Assembly (NCBI GenBank): GCA_017860255.1
Contig: JAFNAR010000011.1
Coordinates: 1-61,811, forward strand
Origin: Bacteroidota bacterium
GTDB lineage: Bacteria > Bacteroidota > Bacteroidia > Bacteroidales > P3
Reading direction: 5' to 3'
DNA length: 61,811 nucleotides
Positions 1 through 9,719 of this stretch are shown here, piece by piece. The position numbers were made by a program, and so were the translations under genes. The number at the start of each line of letters is the position of its first letter. Position 1 is the first letter of the stretch. The notes beneath the pieces are model-generated. The model had not been told where the DNA came from, ran no database searches, and was given only the letters and a program-made list of their open reading frames with translations.

Positions 1-128
1 GAAAGTTTTATAGTGGTAATTTTTTTGCACTTTTTTTATACCTTTTTTCTCATATTTTGCATTTTATCGCCTTTTTTCTGGAATCGCTGAATTGTTTTCG
101 AACAGTTATTCTTTGATTTTAGCCAAAA

Positions 129-226
129 AATAGGACTTAGGGGAAATTAATCGGGATCTTTTCCGGAAAAGTCGGGACTTAATATTATAAAGTCGCCGGA
201 TAAATTTAAAAAGTCACCGACTTTTT
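129..226. repeat. Intergenic array A, five units at exactly 21-bp pitch
   Basis: Five imperfect units begin at 129, 150, 171, 192 and 213, so the pitch is exactly 21 bp. The cores read AATAGGACTTA, ATCGGGATCTT, GTCGGGACTTA, GTCGCCGGATA and GTCACCGACTT. Several are dyads: AAGTC/GACTT at 169-173 and 176-180, and AAAAAGTC/GACTTTTT at 208-215 and 219-226 around ACC. The rest of the first 414 bases has no gene that I can support. It is AT-rich, with CCTTTTTTCT repeated at 41-50 and 70-79. The array belongs to the family described in the findings; its role is unknown. Confidence 0.8.
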
Positions 227-386
227 TCTGATTAGATACTACTTAATCTTTCAAATAATTTATTTATAGGCTTAAATACTTTATAATTAAACATTAATAA
301 GGATTTATTCTAAATAAAGGAATAAATATTTACATTGTATAGTAAACATAATTGGGTTTTATAGTGTTAAAAGAAAAAGAAAATAT

Positions 387-394
387 TAATTTTG
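387..394 (+). promoter_or_regulatory. Bacteroidota -7 promoter box before the T9SS cargo gene
   Basis: TAATTTTG followed by CA matches the TAnnTTTG -7 consensus. No convincing -33 TTTG is seen at 18-20 bp upstream. It lies 20 bases before the ATG at 415, so the in-frame TTG at 352 cannot be the start on this transcript. Confidence 0.6.
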
Positions 395-414
395 CACTTA
401 AAATAGGAAATTAT

Positions 415-2994
415 ATGAAAAAGACGTTATTATTAGTTATTTCGACAATTATATTTGCAACAAATTCTTTTAGTCAATCGTGTCCTAATTCCACTGTTAG
501 AGATATAACCAATAATATAGATTGTTCTGGAGATACAATTCAATTAACTTGTGATATGCCATTTGTAACATTAGCACCAAAAGTTTTTGCTCCTGGTGCA
601 TCAAACTCCTACACATACGAATCAATACCTTTTACTCCTCCTTGTTCATTTAATCTTGCAGAGTATCCTAACAAAATTGATTATATCTTACCTCGAGATG
701 ATGTATGGGGAGAGTTAATGACTTTAGATTTTGGACAACCCGCTTCTGCACCTGATTTTATTTTTTCTTTTTATGGACAGAATAATTTATCTCAATGTGT
801 TATTGGATCTAATGGTGTTCTTTCTTGGAACACCGCTGTAGCATCTGGGAGTGGATTTAATCCAGATAACACATGTTCTTGGAGTTCTGGAATAAATCTT
901 CCTTCAACAAATCCTGAATTTGTAAATTGTATCTTTGGACCTTATCATGATATTTATTTCTCTGTTCCAAATAATTGGGGGAAACTGTATTTCTATATCG
1001 CAGGAGTATATCCATGCAGAAAATTAATAATAAGTTTTTATGATGTTCCATTGTATGGGAATACTTCAGTACATGCAACAAGCATGATGGTTTTATATGA
1101 AACTACTAATACCATTGAATTCTATCTTCCAAGTAAAACTTGTTGCACTTCAACTAATAGTGGTAATGCTACTTTAGGAATACAAAACCAAACTGGAACA
1201 CAAGCTACAGTAATTACAAATGCAGCAGGTACAGTATATAATTCTACTCAATGGACTGCAACAGATGAAGCATGGAGAATTCGTCCAGTTGGAAATTTGG
1301 AATCAGCAACAGAATGGTATAGAAAACCTGCTTCTGGAGGGGCAAGAGTTCCTGTTGGAGCTAACGATAACTTTGAAGCAATAGCTAATCCAAGTTCTGC
1401 AGAAGGAGCTCAATGGTATTTTATGGAGACAACTATTTATAGGCTTGATGGAACTCCTCTTACTTATATAGATTCAGTTTTGGTTAAACCAATCGATTTA
1501 CCTACATTTACAATTACTCATAACAACAATACTGAAAAATACGACACAATCTGTATGGGGTCTAATGTTAATATTCAACTTAGCGGTGGTAATACTTATA
1601 GATTAACTTCTCCTTATTTACAAGATAATATTAATCCAAATTCTTTTATTGTAACTCCTACTGTAAATACTACATATATTTTTGAAGTTGATAATAATGA
1701 TGAATTTGGAAATAGAATTTGTACAAGAGTGGATTCATTTAATGTTCAACCTATATTATTTAATGTTGAAATTGGAAATCCAATTACTATTTGCCAAAAT
1801 GATACTGTTACTTTAATGAATTTGACAAATGAAGCAGTAGGCAGTTCGCAATGGAGCTTTGCTAATAATCCAATTTCTTCTCTTGATACATTAATATTTA
1901 CTCCTCAATCTTCTGGTTTTATATCATATACTTTAACTGACAATCACTCTTGTTTTGCAAAAGACTCATTATACATTACTGTAGATCAAGCTCCAAATGT
2001 TAGTATAACCGGTACAACAAGAATATGTTTGGGAACTCAGACTTCTTTAACAGCCAATTCATCATTAGCTAACTGTACTTATGAATGGAATACAGGAGAG
2101 ACTACTGAATCGATAGTTGCTAATCCAACAAATCCTGAAACAACATACGAAGTTAGCGTAAAACTTCAACCAGCAAATTGCGAAACTAAGGCTCAAGTTA
2201 CAGTTTATGCTCTAAACAAACCAACTGTTAATGCAAGTAGTGATGTTAATATATGTCTAACAGAGTCTGCACAAATTTATGTAACAGGCAGTGCTGATAG
2301 TTATTATTGGACTACATTCCCTGTGGATGCAAACGTACAAAACAACACCTCAACCAATCTAACTGTTGAACCTATTGTTTCTACAATGTATATAGCACAT
2401 GGAGCAAATGACATCAATTGTCAAAATTCAGACACAGTGTTGGTATATGTTTCGCCTTTACCAGAGGCTCAAATGACTTTCAATCCATCAATAATTGATG
2501 ATTTAGACCCAACAGTTATTATGAACGATATTACCGATGGAAGCGTTTTAAGACTTTGGACCGTTAGTGATGGAGCTACTTCAAGCGAGGCAATATTTGT
2601 TCACTTGTTTGATATTTCAGATACTGCTCAAACCTTTAATATAAACCTTTACGTGGAGAATGCAGCAGGTTGTCAAGATTCAATTTCAAACATAATAAGG
2701 ATTGCAAAAACACATTATTTATGGGCACCATCAGCAGTTTATGTTTATGACTCCGACCCTAACAACACTCAATTTAGAGTTTATGTAGATAATCCTGTTG
2801 AGTTTGAATTAAAAGTCTTTAACCGTTGGGGAGAAATGGTTTTCCAAACAAACAATCCTGAAAAGGCTTGGGATTGCACATATAAAGGAAGTCTCGTTCC
2901 TCAAGGAGCCTATGTTTGGATGGCTAAGTATAGTTATGCAGACAAGAGGAAAAAGGTATTTACAGATACAGGTACAGTTAATATATATAAATAA
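415..2994 (+). CDS. Secreted modular protein with type B T9SS sorting domain (CHU_C)
   Basis: An 859-residue exported protein. Residues 1-20 form a signal peptide ending in NSFSQ. A large N-terminal region of about 290 residues follows, with no family I recognise. After it come four roughly 80-residue Ig/adhesin-like modules, each opening with an Ile-Cys pair (ICMGSN, ICQNDT, ICLGTQ, ICLTES). The last 75 residues contain VFNRWGEMVF, a WDCTYKG turn and VPQGAYVW, which is the gliding-motility-associated C-terminal (type B) sorting domain. Export by the type IX system to the cell surface or medium is therefore inferred. PorX at 32756 is consistent with this. The ATG at 415 was chosen because the -7 box at 387 lies downstream of the earlier TTG. 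The ligand or substrate is unknown. Confidence 0.85.
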   Translation: MKKTLLLVISTIIFATNSFSQSCPNSTVRDITNNIDCSGDTIQLTCDMPFVTLAPKVFAPGASNSYTYESIPFTPPCSFNLAEYPNKIDYILPRDDVWGELMTLDFGQPASAPDFIFSFYGQNNLSQCVIGSNGVLSWNTAVASGSGFNPDNTCSWSSGINLPSTNPEFVNCIFGPYHDIYFSVPNNWGKLYFYIAGVYPCRKLIISFYDVPLYGNTSVHATSMMVLYETTNTIEFYLPSKTCCTSTNSGNATLGIQNQTGTQATVITNAAGTVYNSTQWTATDEAWRIRPVGNLESATEWYRKPASGGARVPVGANDNFEAIANPSSAEGAQWYFMETTIYRLDGTPLTYIDSVLVKPIDLPTFTITHNNNTEKYDTICMGSNVNIQLSGGNTYRLTSPYLQDNINPNSFIVTPTVNTTYIFEVDNNDEFGNRICTRVDSFNVQPILFNVEIGNPITICQNDTVTLMNLTNEAVGSSQWSFANNPISSLDTLIFTPQSSGFISYTLTDNHSCFAKDSLYITVDQAPNVSITGTTRICLGTQTSLTANSSLANCTYEWNTGETTESIVANPTNPETTYEVSVKLQPANCETKAQVTVYALNKPTVNASSDVNICLTESAQIYVTGSADSYYWTTFPVDANVQNNTSTNLTVEPIVSTMYIAHGANDINCQNSDTVLVYVSPLPEAQMTFNPSIIDDLDPTVIMNDITDGSVLRLWTVSDGATSSEAIFVHLFDISDTAQTFNINLYVENAAGCQDSISNIIRIAKTHYLWAPSAVYVYDSDPNNTQFRVYVDNPVEFELKVFNRWGEMVFQTNNPEKAWDCTYKGSLVPQGAYVWMAKYSYADKRKKVFTDTGTVNIYK

Positions 2995-3057
2995 AAACTT
3001 ATCTGAGAAAGAGCTGATAACCATCCACAAACACAACTTTCTCCATTAATTTATATT

Positions 3058-3269
3058 AGTATCGTCGATTTGCTAAAACCATATCGGCGATATTTGATTT
3101 TCACTACTACTGATTTGGGATATGCATTATAACTGTTTTAGGTATGCCATTATAACTATAATAGATGTTACATTATAGTTATAATAGACATTGCATTATA
3201 ACTATAATGCATTTACCATATCGCCGATTTACTATCAGCATATCCCTGATTCACTACTATCAAATCAAT
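3058..3269. repeat. Intergenic array B, nine units at 22-23-bp pitch
   Basis: Units start at 3058, 3080, 3102, 3125, 3148, 3171, 3194, 3217 and 3239. The central four carry CATTATAACTATAATAG-like cores. Three of them are dyads of ATTATA and TATAAT separated by AC or GT (3149, 3172, 3195). The units at 3058, 3080, 3217 and 3239 carry a different core resembling ATATCGCCGATTTACTA. The array fills most of the 349-bp spacer between two convergent genes (2995-3343). Apart from it and the atpC terminator I see nothing there. Confidence 0.85.
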
Positions 3270-3279
3270 TATAGGGCAC

Positions 3280-3319
3280 AAAAAAATACCTAATTTAAAC
3301 ATTGGATTTAAATTAGGTA
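3280..3319 (-). terminator. Intrinsic terminator of atpDC
   Basis: TACCTAATTTAAA (3287-3299) and TTTAAATTAGGTA (3307-3319) form a perfect 13-bp stem with a 7-base loop. On the minus strand the stem is followed by a run of seven T residues (3280-3286). It lies 25 bases past the atpC stop. Confidence 0.85.
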
Positions 3320-3343
3320 CTATGTAAAAATAGAAGTTATTGA

Positions 3344-3577
3344 CTATTGAACTAAAATTTGTATGTTATTGCTGGAGCATTCCAAAACCCCATTGTTTAT
3401 TGGGAATAATAATTCCTTTTCCTTTGTAACAACTCTAATATTGCCTTTTCCCAAGACAGAAATGATTGGAGCATGATTATTCAATATCTCAAACGACCCA
3501 TCAATTCCTGGAAGTTGCATTAGAGAGGTTTCTCCTTCATACACCACTTTTTCGGGGGAAATTATCTTAACTTTCAT
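3344..3577 (-). CDS. atpC: F1F0 ATP synthase epsilon subunit (short form)
   Basis: Epsilon subunit of the F-type ATP synthase central stalk, cytoplasmic face. The 77 residues cover only the N-terminal beta-sandwich (KIISPEKVVYEGE at the start, GSFEILNNHAPIIS in the middle). The C-terminal helical hairpin of the roughly 135-residue enterobacterial protein is absent, which is common in Bacteroidota. The ATG at 3577 fits the family start and leaves 7 bases after the atpD stop; an earlier in-frame start would overlap atpD by 23 bases. It is co-transcribed with atpD. The a, c, b, delta, alpha and gamma subunit genes are not in the window. Confidence 0.93.
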   Translation of the reverse strand: MKVKIISPEKVVYEGETSLMQLPGIDGSFEILNNHAPIISVLGKGNIRVVTKEKELLFPINNGVLECSSNNIQILVQ

Positions 3578-3584
3578 AGGCAAA

Positions 3585-5102
<1,518 letters not shown>

Positions 5103-5414
5103 TCAAATATTAAAATCAAATGTATCTTTTTTCAAACTGCGAATTTACATCATTTCTTTGAAAAACTATAAACTTTTAAGAAAATAAAGTATGGAATTCC
5201 TCCAAAACCATAATCTTCTTATCGATATAAAACATTAGAAGAAAACAAAATAACATAGAAGAAATTAGTTAGAATTTATCCTAAATTAATCAATACAAAT
5301 TTTAATTTATAAATTAATTAGGTAATCCCATAAACCAACAAAACATTTTCATCTAAATCAATAAGCATTTATAAAACATATTAATACGCACCTTAACCTA
5401 ATTATTTTATAGTT

Positions 5415-5608
5415 AAATAAGAGAAAAAACTCCTTAAATCAAGAAAAAACTTTTTTAAACAGGGAATAAATTCTGTATGGTGGCACCATACTATCATTAT
5501 GGTGGCACGATACTCGAGTAAGGTGGCACCTTACTAATAGTATGGTGGCATGTTACTAAACTTATACCTTATCTTTTTTAATTTATATAAGGCTTTGGTA
5601 GACTTATA
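5415..5608. repeat. Intergenic array C (GGTGGCA motif), nine units
   Basis: Contiguous 21-22-bp units start at 5415, 5436, 5457, 5478, 5500, 5521, 5543, 5565 and 5587. The first three are AAATAAG/AAATCAAG/AAACAGGG-type units. The next four all contain GGTGGCA (5479, 5501, 5522, 5544). The last two begin TACCTTATC and ATAAGGC. Perfect 8-bp dyads around one G occur at 5475-5491 (GTATGGTG/CACCATAC) and 5518-5534 (GTAAGGTG/CACCTTAC). The array lies in the 671-bp divergent spacer between atpD and ribF. The rest of that spacer (5100-5414 and 5609-5730) is AT-rich and shows no gene. Each unit has a counterpart in the array at 9310. Confidence 0.9.
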
Positions 5609-5734
5609 TCAAATAAAAACCAAAGAAGAAAGCTTTTGTTCTAAAATACCTATTACAATAATTACTAAGAATGACGTTTTGATTGACAAACATTAAAAAA
5701 ACAAACTAAAATTAAAACCTCAGAGTATTTTTAG

Positions 5735-5742
5735 TATTTTTG
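5735..5742 (+). promoter_or_regulatory. -7 promoter box of ribF
   Basis: TATTTTTG followed by CA matches TAnnTTTG and lies 28 bases before the ribF start. No clear -33 element is visible. Confidence 0.55.
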
Positions 5743-5770
5743 CAAGCCGAAACAAAAAACACATTTAGAG

Positions 5771-6724
5771 TTGAATATAATACCTTTTGAAAAAGAATTT
5801 GAGCAAAAAAATCGTCCAGTTATAACAATTGGAATGTTCGATGGTGTTCATATTGGACATCAAAGCTTGATTTCCGACTTGAAAGAAAAAGCTAAAGAAC
5901 TTAACACAATACCTATTATCATAACCTTTGATAATCATCCTCAACTTGCCTTAAAACCAAAAAACTTAGATAAGATTAGCCTTTTGCAGACAAATGAAGA
6001 AAGGTTTACCAAACTCCACCTTCAAGGTATAAATGATATAATAACAATTCATTTTACCAAAGAATTCTCTCAAATTAAGGCTGAAGATTTTATTGATCTA
6101 TTACTGAAAAAATATAACCCTCAATATTTACTTTTAGGATACGATAATCATTTTGGAAATAAATCATCTCAAGATTTTGACAAATTAGTTATCGCTTCAA
6201 AAGAAAAAGGACTTATTTTAAAAAGAAGCAAGAGTTGTGTATTTTATGATAATATCGAAGTAAGTTCTACCCAAATACGTAAGGCTTTAGCTTCAGGCAA
6301 TATTAAGCTGGCAAATGCTATGCTTAATGAAGATTATTTAATAAGTGGTCAAGTTGAACATGGTAATAAGATTGGGACTAAATTGGGTTATCCAACAGCA
6401 AACTTAAAAATTGATCGTCATAAATTACTTCCTTTGTTTGGAGTTTATATTACGGAAGTTGAAATTAATGAGAAAACATATCAAGGAATTGTAAGCATTG
6501 GTATTCGCCCAACAATTAATAAAGATATAGTCAATGAAGAGAAAACTCCAAGAGTTGAAGTAAATATTTTTGATTTCCATGAAGATGTTTATGGAAAGAA
6601 AATTAAATTAAGACTTAAGGATTTTATTAGAGAAGAAATTAAGTTTGATGATTTAGATTCTCTTAAAGCCAAAATCAATGAAGATATTGAAAATGCCAAA
6701 CTCTATTTCAAAACAAATGAATAA
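5771..6724 (+). CDS. ribF: Bifunctional riboflavin kinase / FAD synthetase
   Basis: Converts riboflavin to FMN and FMN to FAD in the cytoplasm. Length is 317 residues, normal for RibF. The N-terminal FAD synthetase (nucleotidyltransferase) domain shows VITIGMFDGVHIGHQSL and, later, the SSTQIRKALASG motif. The C-terminal flavokinase domain starts near residue 185 with the GTKLGYPTANLK motif. The start is TTG at 5771: no ATG occurs before the conserved first strand, and the next one (5834) would remove it. The 3' end overlaps the start of the next gene by 8 bases, suggesting translational coupling. Confidence 0.95.
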   Translation: MNIIPFEKEFEQKNRPVITIGMFDGVHIGHQSLISDLKEKAKELNTIPIIITFDNHPQLALKPKNLDKISLLQTNEERFTKLHLQGINDIITIHFTKEFSQIKAEDFIDLLLKKYNPQYLLLGYDNHFGNKSSQDFDKLVIASKEKGLILKRSKSCVFYDNIEVSSTQIRKALASGNIKLANAMLNEDYLISGQVEHGNKIGTKLGYPTANLKIDRHKLLPLFGVYITEVEINEKTYQGIVSIGIRPTINKDIVNEEKTPRVEVNIFDFHEDVYGKKIKLRLKDFIREEIKFDDLDSLKAKINEDIENAKLYFKTNE

Positions 6725-7217
6725 GCTAATTATTATTCTTTTTATTCTCCTTAGTTCCTTTTGCCAAGGACAAACAAATGGATATTTCAATAATTTGGAT
6801 TCTGCACTTGCTTATCCAAACAAAGTTATTACCTTAGATTTAGAGAAGAAGAAACTCAAAGAAATTCCAAAAGAAATTCTTGAATTTAAGAATTTGGAAA
6901 AGCTAATTTTGAAAAGGAATAGGATAAAAGATGTTCCTAAAGAAATATCTCAATTGAAAAATCTTCACTATTTAGACCTTGCATCCAATTACATTGAATC
7001 CTTACCCAAAGAATTAAGCGTATTAAATTTGGATACATTAATATTATGGGATAATAGGATTAGAAATTTTGACACTGAATATGGTAAAATGAGTAATAAA
7101 TTAAAATATTTAGACCTTAGAGCCATTCAAATGAACAAGCAAGAACAAAAAGATATTAAAGCATTATTCCCAAAAACTAATATAAGACTTGCTTATCCTT
7201 GCAACTGCAATAGATAA
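6717..7217 (+). CDS. Small exported leucine-rich-repeat protein
   Basis: 166 residues. A hydrophobic N-terminus (MNKLIIILFILLSSFCQGQ) looks like a signal peptide; the Cys at 15 does not sit in a good lipobox. Residues 40-145 hold about five 22-23-residue leucine-rich repeats with the pattern LxxLxLxxNxIxxLPKEI, as in NLEKLILKRNRIKDVPKEI. The C-terminus contains two close Cys residues (PCNCNR). The start at 6717 overlaps the ribF stop by 8 bases. A role in protein binding is inferred only from the fold; the link to flavin synthesis is probably positional. Confidence 0.75.
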   Translation: MNKLIIILFILLSSFCQGQTNGYFNNLDSALAYPNKVITLDLEKKKLKEIPKEILEFKNLEKLILKRNRIKDVPKEISQLKNLHYLDLASNYIESLPKELSVLNLDTLILWDNRIRNFDTEYGKMSNKLKYLDLRAIQMNKQEQKDIKALFPKTNIRLAYPCNCNR

Positions 7218-7226
7218 ATAATTTGA

Positions 7227-7258
7227 TTTTGTAAGCATATCAAATATTAGTAACTTTG
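7227..7258 (+). promoter_or_regulatory. Complete -33/-7 promoter of the C-N hydrolase gene
   Basis: TTTTG at 7227-7231 and TAACTTTG at 7251-7258 are separated by 19 bp, the canonical Bacteroidota spacing. The ATG follows at 7283. This excludes the TTG at 7256, which lies inside the -7 box, as a start codon. Confidence 0.8.
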
Positions 7259-7282
7259 CAATCCAAAAAACTTTTAATTAAC

Positions 7283-8062
7283 ATGAAAATAGCAATATTT
7301 CAAGCCAATACAGTTGATAACCAAATAGACTCAAACTTAAAAAGATACGATTCTTTTCTTGAAAATTTAGATAAAGACACAGAATTATTAGTTTTTCCTG
7401 AAATGTTTACAACAGGATTTACTATTAACTCTTTGCATGCTGAAACAATGCAAGGCAAAAGCCTTAATTGGATGAAGACAAAAGCAATTGAAAAACAAAT
7501 AGCAATTGCAGGTACAATTCTAATTGAAGAAGATTATAAGTTTGTGAATAGACATTTATTTGTATTTCCAAATGGAGAGTTTGAGTATTACGATAAAAAA
7601 CACTTGTTTTGTTTAAGCAAAGAGCCAAGAGTAATAACTCCAGGAAAAGGCAAAAAGATTGTAAACTATAAGGACTGGAAGATTGCACTATTTACATGCT
7701 ATGATATTCGTTTCCCTGCGTGGTGCAGAAATGCATATAATAATGAAGAATACGATTACGATATTGCCATTTTTAGTGCTTCATGGGATTCTGCAAGAAA
7801 TCATGCTTGGACTTCACTTTATGTTGCAAGAGCAATTGAAAATGTTTCTTATGTTATTGTTGTGAATAGAGTTGGAATTGACAACTTTAATATTAAATAT
7901 TTTGGCAGCTCAACAATACTAAATTATAAAGGAGAAAAACTTGTTGATACAAAACAAAATAAAGAAGAAATTGCCTATTCTACAATAGACAAAAATCTTC
8001 TTTATTCTTTTAGAAACTCATTCCCAGTTGCTAAAGACTGGGATAAAATTTCTCTTATTTAA
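7283..8062 (+). CDS. Carbon-nitrogen hydrolase, omega-amidase (YafV/Nit2-like)
   Basis: Nitrilase-superfamily cytoplasmic hydrolase of 259 residues. The Glu-Lys-Cys catalytic triad is visible: Glu in LVFPEMFTTGF near residue 43, Lys in YYDKKHLF near 109, and Cys in ALFTCYDIRFPAW near 146. The short length and the RFPAW sequence after the catalytic Cys resemble the YafV/omega-amidase group, which deamidates alpha-ketoglutaramate or alpha-ketosuccinamate; that substrate is inferred from the family. It has its own promoter at 7227-7258. The stop is 3 bases from the convergent gene at 8066. Confidence 0.85.
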   Translation: MKIAIFQANTVDNQIDSNLKRYDSFLENLDKDTELLVFPEMFTTGFTINSLHAETMQGKSLNWMKTKAIEKQIAIAGTILIEEDYKFVNRHLFVFPNGEFEYYDKKHLFCLSKEPRVITPGKGKKIVNYKDWKIALFTCYDIRFPAWCRNAYNNEEYDYDIAIFSASWDSARNHAWTSLYVARAIENVSYVIVVNRVGIDNFNIKYFGSSTILNYKGEKLVDTKQNKEEIAYSTIDKNLLYSFRNSFPVAKDWDKISLI

Positions 8063-8065
8063 CTC

Positions 8066-8518
8066 TTATTTAGTTATTCTTTCAGACTTAAAGCTTCCAT
8101 TAATATCAAATTCCAAAACTTTTCTTTCTTTCTTTTTGGTAACGATTGAAGCATTATAAGTTTTTACATTTCTTGAATCAACAATTGAAACCTCACTTAT
8201 TTTTGACTTAGGATAAGTACTATTTATGTATTCAGTTATTTGAGAAGGAACATATTCAAAAGGAATAATCCAACAAGTTTCAGTGCTTGCTTTTGTATAT
8301 TTGATTCTCATTTGATTGCCATTATCAACAAAATTGGCATTGTAGGAATTAGAATCAACCATTTCCCAAGTTCTCTTTTCAATGTTAGGTCTTTGTTTTT
8401 TCAGATCATTAACATAACGTTCTGGAACATCACGTTCATTAACCATTTTATTCCCTTTCATAGTAGCACAAGAAAAAAGTACTACAGAACACAAAACTAA
8501 TAGAAAAATCTTTTTCAT
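8066..8518 (-). CDS. Lipoprotein with two PepSY-like (DUF2874) repeats
   Basis: 150 residues. The signal peptide MKKIFLLVLCSVVLFSCATM has a lipobox at LFSC, so the mature protein is probably a lipid-anchored envelope protein. Two tandem copies of a roughly 55-residue motif follow. Each has a VPxxxxxxxxxxYP-type helix and then strands ending in a conserved DxNG-type turn (VPERYVNDLKKQRPNIEKRTW and VPSQITEYINSTYPKSKISEV). This is the PepSY-like, 'beta-lactamase inhibitor-like' pattern common in Bacteroidota. Function is unknown. The ATG at 8518 was chosen because of the signal peptide and the -7 box at 8561-8568. Confidence 0.75.
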   Translation of the reverse strand: MKKIFLLVLCSVVLFSCATMKGNKMVNERDVPERYVNDLKKQRPNIEKRTWEMVDSNSYNANFVDNGNQMRIKYTKASTETCWIIPFEYVPSQITEYINSTYPKSKISEVSIVDSRNVKTYNASIVTKKKERKVLEFDINGSFKSERITK

Positions 8519-8560
8519 TTTATAAGTATTTATTTTGTTAAAAAAACTCTTTACAATTGG

Positions 8561-8568
8561 CAAAGATA
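8561..8568 (-). promoter_or_regulatory. -7 promoter box of the PepSY-like lipoprotein gene
   Basis: CAAAGATA on the + strand reads TATCTTTG on the minus strand, a match to TAnnTTTG. It lies 43 bases before the ATG at 8518. Confidence 0.55.
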
Positions 8569-8608
8569 CAAAATAAGAAAATAAAAAGGCTTTGTTTTTC
8601 CTTAAAAT

Positions 8609-9046
8609 TTAATCTCTTTTTGCTTTTTTGGAAATCAAATAATCAATTGAGAACTTTCCAGCACCCATATATAGGATAAAAGTAAACAATCCAAGATATA
8701 AAACAGCCATTTCCTTTACAGCAAAAGGATCATTTGCATGAGCAACAAAGGTAGCAATTATCATAGAGAATATTACAGGAATTGAAGAAAGACGAGTGAA
8801 GAGTCCTAAAATAATTAAAATAGAACATCCAAACTCTGCCATAATAAGCAAAATTAAATTCCACTCACCTCCTATTCCCAATATATCGGGGAATTGAGTA
8901 GAAAGAGTTTCAAAACTATTTATCTTTGCAAAACCATGAGATAACATCAATACACTAATAAAGGCTCTAAACAATAAAAGTCCAATACCAATTTTATTAT
9001 CATCAGATATATTGCCAATTAAGGCTTTAATAAATTTCATATTCAT
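8609..9046 (-). CDS. DoxX family inner-membrane protein
   Basis: 145 residues with four hydrophobic segments (about 20-40, 62-82, 85-105 and 112-132), the DoxX topology. Family features seen are GLLLFRAFISVLMLSHGFAK in helix 1, an acidic residue in LIMAEFGCSILIILGLFTR, and a final GAGKFSIDYLIS segment. DoxX proteins are quinone- or redox-associated membrane proteins of poorly known function. The ORF offers ATG at 9046 or 9040; both are plausible. The gene appears to be single. Confidence 0.85.
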   Translation of the reverse strand: MNMKFIKALIGNISDDNKIGIGLLLFRAFISVLMLSHGFAKINSFETLSTQFPDILGIGGEWNLILLIMAEFGCSILIILGLFTRLSSIPVIFSMIIATFVAHANDPFAVKEMAVLYLGLFTFILYMGAGKFSIDYLISKKAKRD

Positions 9047-9309
9047 TCATTTTTTAAGTTATTAATTATATTAATTTCCATTGAGCACAAAAGCACAATA
9101 GAAAAGTAAATTTATTTATCAATAAATTATATTATAATAACGCACTATAACAATCTTTATTTTCCAGCATAAATATTTTCAAATATACAACAAAGCATAT
9201 ATCACAATCAATTCCTTAGATGTTTTATCTTTATTCCTTTTATTTTAAACGCCATAAGAAAAAAGGAATTCAAATCTAAAATGATTAATAATCAAATTAT
9301 TTTTTTGCT

Positions 9310-9504
9310 AAATAAGGGAAAAATCTTCTTAAATCAAGAATAAATATTTTTATATCAAGAATAAATTTTGCAAGGTGGCAGGATGTTGAGTGTATCCTGG
9401 CAGGATACAATATGTAAGGTGGCAGGTTGCAAATAATATGGTGGCATGTTACAAGATTTTTACCTTATCTTTTTCAATTATAATAAAGGTTTGATACATT
9501 TATA
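9310..9504. repeat. Intergenic array D (GGTGGCA motif), paralogue of array C
   Basis: Nine contiguous units start at 9310, 9331, 9352, 9373, 9395, 9417, 9439, 9461 and 9483. They match array C one for one: three AAATAAG/AAATCAAG/ATATCAAG units, four GGTGGCA/CCTGGCA units, then TACCTTATC and ATAAAGG units. The unit at 9392-9408 is a perfect dyad, GTATCCTG/CAGGATAC around one G. The array lies in a 673-bp spacer (9047-9719) between two minus-strand genes. The remaining 260 bp on the left and 215 bp on the right are AT-rich with no gene that I can support. Confidence 0.9.
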
Positions 9505-9719
9505 TCAGATAAAAATAATTTTATAAGTAGGATTTTCTTGATAAATCAATAATGAAATATCAAATTAGGTTGAAAATTTATACTAAATAGATTCTTTTTG
9601 AAGCCTTTTATATGCTTAAAGATATTAAACTGCTTAAGTATTTTATTTTTCTAAAATAAGAATTACTGATTACTTAACTTATGGAGTGAGGGATTAAACT
9701 TCCTTTTCTTCTCTAAATG

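Noticed and set aside
3058..3269. Origin of replication iterons
   Set aside because: Iteron-like spacing is present, but the same architecture occurs at eight other spacers with other motifs, and no DnaA-box cluster, dnaA or dnaN gene is nearby.
5117..5124. atpD promoter (TACATTTG on the minus strand)
   Set aside because: The box fits TAnnTTTG but lies only 17 bases from the ATG and has no -33 element at the right distance; kept only as a weak candidate.
5415..5608. CRISPR array
   Set aside because: Units are contiguous at 21-22 bp with no constant repeat plus unique spacer pattern, and no cas gene is present. The same holds for the other arrays.
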